Source of the DNA: Ruminococcus sp.
Lineage (GTDB): Bacteria; Bacillota; Clostridia; Oscillospirales; Ruminococcaceae
Direction of reading: 5' to 3'
Assembly (NCBI GenBank): GCA_019417865.1
Contig: DYCW01000388.1
Coordinates: 1-12,357 of the forward strand
Length of the DNA: 12,357 bases
Below, one piece after another: positions 11,349 to 12,357 of the stretch (the first letter of the stretch is position 1; each line of letters begins with the position of its first letter). The notes under the pieces are model-generated. The model did no database searches. It was not told the origin of the DNA and saw only the letters and a list, made by a program, of their open reading frames with translations. Both the position numbers and the translations under genes were made by a program.

Positions 11349-11377
11349 ATTATAACCTACATTTTTGTAGATGTCAA
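11349..11377 (-). promoter_or_regulatory. Perfect-consensus leftward promoter of the XRE operon
   Basis: On the minus strand TTGACA (11377-11372) and TATAAT (11354-11349) have a 17-bp spacer. The spacer is largely a palindromic operator (11357-11372). Transcription would start near 11342 and run toward the XRE gene through the inverted repeat at 11223-11273. Confidence 0.8.
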
Positions 11378-11401
11378 TAGCAAATCTACATTTATTTAGA
11401 T
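11357..11401. promoter_or_regulatory. Tandem palindromic operators
   Basis: CTACATTTTTGTAGAT (11357-11372) and CTACATTTATTTAGAT (11386-11401) match at most positions and are each near-palindromic, with starts 29 bp apart. The first fills the spacer of the leftward promoter and the second lies upstream of its -35 box. This is the expected layout for dimeric XRE repressors binding cooperatively. Confidence 0.7.
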
Positions 11402-11415
11402 TTCCGTTTGAATGC

Positions 11416-11444
11416 ACAATTTTTCTCATTGTATTATGTATAAT
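11416..11444 (+). promoter_or_regulatory. Probable rightward promoter and operator of the plus-strand XRE gene
   Basis: TATAAT at 11439-11444 lies 26 bp before the ATG. No good -35 is present at 17 bp, so the promoter would be weak or activator-dependent. An ACAAT/ATTGT inverted repeat (11416-11420 with 11428-11432) and TGCACAAT repeats on both sides of the -10 box suggest regulator binding. Confidence 0.45.
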
Positions 11445-11470
11445 TTGCACAATGTACGAGGTGAATTTCA

Positions 11471-11914
11471 ATGTTTTGGGATATTTTTTACGCATTGTGT
11501 GTGGAAAAGGGTACTACACCAAATGCCGTATGTAAAAAATTAAATTTATCAAATGCAACTGCAACGCATTGGAAAAATGGAACAATGCCAAAAGGCGATG
11601 TGTTGTCAAGTATAGCAGATTACCTTGATTGTTCTGTTGATTATCTGTTAGGAAGAACGGATGAACCGCATATGATGGCTAAAAAAAATTGCAATTATGG
11701 GAATAGTGTTGCCTTTGGAGATCGCTGTAACAATAACAGCGTTGAGATTGGAAATGTGAAAGAACATGCTGAAAGCGAAGCAAAAAACGAGGATGAAGAA
11801 TTATTGCAGCTGTTTCATTCGCTTCCAATTTACTTGCGTGCCGAGTTTATTCTTGCGATGCACGATAAAGTGATAGAGCAAAAGGAAAAAGAGAATACTA
11901 AAGATACAAATTGA
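11471..11914 (+). CDS. XRE-family transcriptional regulator (phage repressor-like)
   Basis: The 147-aa protein has an N-terminal helix-turn-helix (about 3-64). It comprises IFYALCVEKGTTPNAVCKKL, the recognition-helix segment NLSNATATHWKNGTMP, and the closing helix SSIADYLDCSVDYLLGRTD, typical of Cro/CI-like repressors of Firmicute phages. A polar Asn-rich linker (about 72-95, NYGNSVAFGDRCNNNSVEIGN) follows. The C-terminal helix pair, EDEELLQLFHSLPIYLRAEF onward, resembles the dimerisation tail seen after such domains. ATG 11471 has GAGGTG seven bases upstream. It is divergent from the minus-strand regulator operon and probably forms a switch with it through the shared operators. Confidence 0.88.
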   Translation: MFWDIFYALCVEKGTTPNAVCKKLNLSNATATHWKNGTMPKGDVLSSIADYLDCSVDYLLGRTDEPHMMAKKNCNYGNSVAFGDRCNNNSVEIGNVKEHAESEAKNEDEELLQLFHSLPIYLRAEFILAMHDKVIEQKEKENTKDTN

Positions 11915-11930
11915 ATTGGGGATATCTATT

Positions 11931-12357
11931 ATGAGTAACAGTCTTGTAAACGTTATTTTTTGGATACTTACAGTGGCATGCTGCTTATTGGCAATTATAG
12001 GAATTGCTAACGGTTCTTTTAGTATGTTTTTATTTCTATTTGTTGCCGCTATTGGATTTTGCCCTAAGATTCATTTAGAAGATAAATTTGCTGCAAAGAT
12101 AGAAAAAAAGCACCGAAAAAAAATGCTATTTCTGATAAGTTGTTTGCTTGCATTTTGTGGGCTGGTTTCTTTTTTCCGCATTTCCGATTCAAACCAAAAT
12201 GATTATAAAGATGTTAATCATGTAGTTAGTTCTTCGGAAGAAAACACAACGATTCAGCTTACCGATACAATTGAAACTACTGTAATTACAACAGAAACCG
12301 TTTTAGAAACAGGCATGGACAACCAGATTTCAGCAGAATTTGAATATGATACACTAC
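11931..12357 (+). CDS. Partial membrane protein, cut by the right window edge
   Basis: The frame opens at ATG 11931, 16 bases after the stop of the XRE gene, and stays open to the window end (142 codons seen). It starts MSNSLVNVIFWILTVACCLL and has three predicted membrane helices: about residues 7-25, 31-45 and 64-82. Between helices 2 and 3 is a short basic loop (EDKFAAKIEKKHRKK). After helix 3 comes a Ser/Thr-rich, acidic, probably extracytoplasmic stretch (SSSEENTTIQLTDTIETTVITT) of linker type. A further domain beyond the window is likely. The ribosome site is weak (GGGG nine bases upstream), so it may be coupled to the regulator. Function is unknown. Confidence 0.65.
   Translation, partial: MSNSLVNVIFWILTVACCLLAIIGIANGSFSMFLFLFVAAIGFCPKIHLEDKFAAKIEKKHRKKMLFLISCLLAFCGLVSFFRISDSNQNDYKDVNHVVSSSEENTTIQLTDTIETTVITTETVLETGMDNQISAEFEYDTL

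Noticed and set aside
1..12357. CRISPR array or insertion sequence
   Set aside because: No regularly spaced short repeats with unique spacers, and no transposase reading frame with terminal repeats were seen.

Overview
The window looks like part of an accessory replicon or integrated mobile element from a gut Firmicute, probably a Ruminococcus/Oscillospiraceae-type clostridium. The grounds are strong AGGAGG ribosome sites, many small phage-type genes, a Soj/Spo0J-type parAB pair and a winged-helix replication protein. The organism is an inference from gene style, not a database match. Almost everything from about 11.16 kb down to 0.16 kb is encoded on the minus strand in tightly packed, often overlapping genes. 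Only the right end is on the plus strand.

Right end (about 10.5-12.36 kb): two divergent XRE-family regulators flank a 309-bp control region. It holds two perfect-consensus sigma-A promoters pointing at each other, tandem palindromic operators and a 17-bp inverted repeat that would act as a terminator in the leftward leader. The plus-strand regulator is followed by a membrane protein cut by the window edge.

Replication and partition module (about 6.0-10.5 kb, minus strand): a 487-bp apparently non-coding stretch rich in hairpins, including three related copies of one hairpin. Then come a small basic protein, a DnaD/replisome-organizer-like initiator, a membrane-anchored coiled-coil protein, a zinc/coiled-coil protein, a small acidic protein, ParA and ParB. 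The initiator's linker codons carry iteron-like and DnaA-box-like repeats, suggesting an origin inside the gene. A plus-strand promoter and a strong terminator define a small RNA of about 72 nt antisense to the 3' end of the initiator gene.

Middle (about 3.7-5.85 kb): DUF7694-, DUF551- and other phage-type proteins. Two of the genes and one 19-codon ORF are each preceded by a near-identical 44-bp unit made of a 12-bp-stem hairpin fused to a Shine-Dalgarno site.

Left part (0.16-3.7 kb): visibly more A/T-rich. It carries a tyrosine recombinase embedded in a run of very small Cys-rich (probable zinc-binding) proteins, an Api92-like protein and a MazG-like pyrophosphohydrolase. Two probable genes shorter than 40 codons (16 and 39 aa) were found by reading the junctions. 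The first 161 bp hold a compact structured element of unknown identity.

Working model: the XRE pair sets the state of the leftward operon. The initiator and ParAB replicate and segregate the element, the recombinase resolves or integrates it, and the small genes are accessory cargo.
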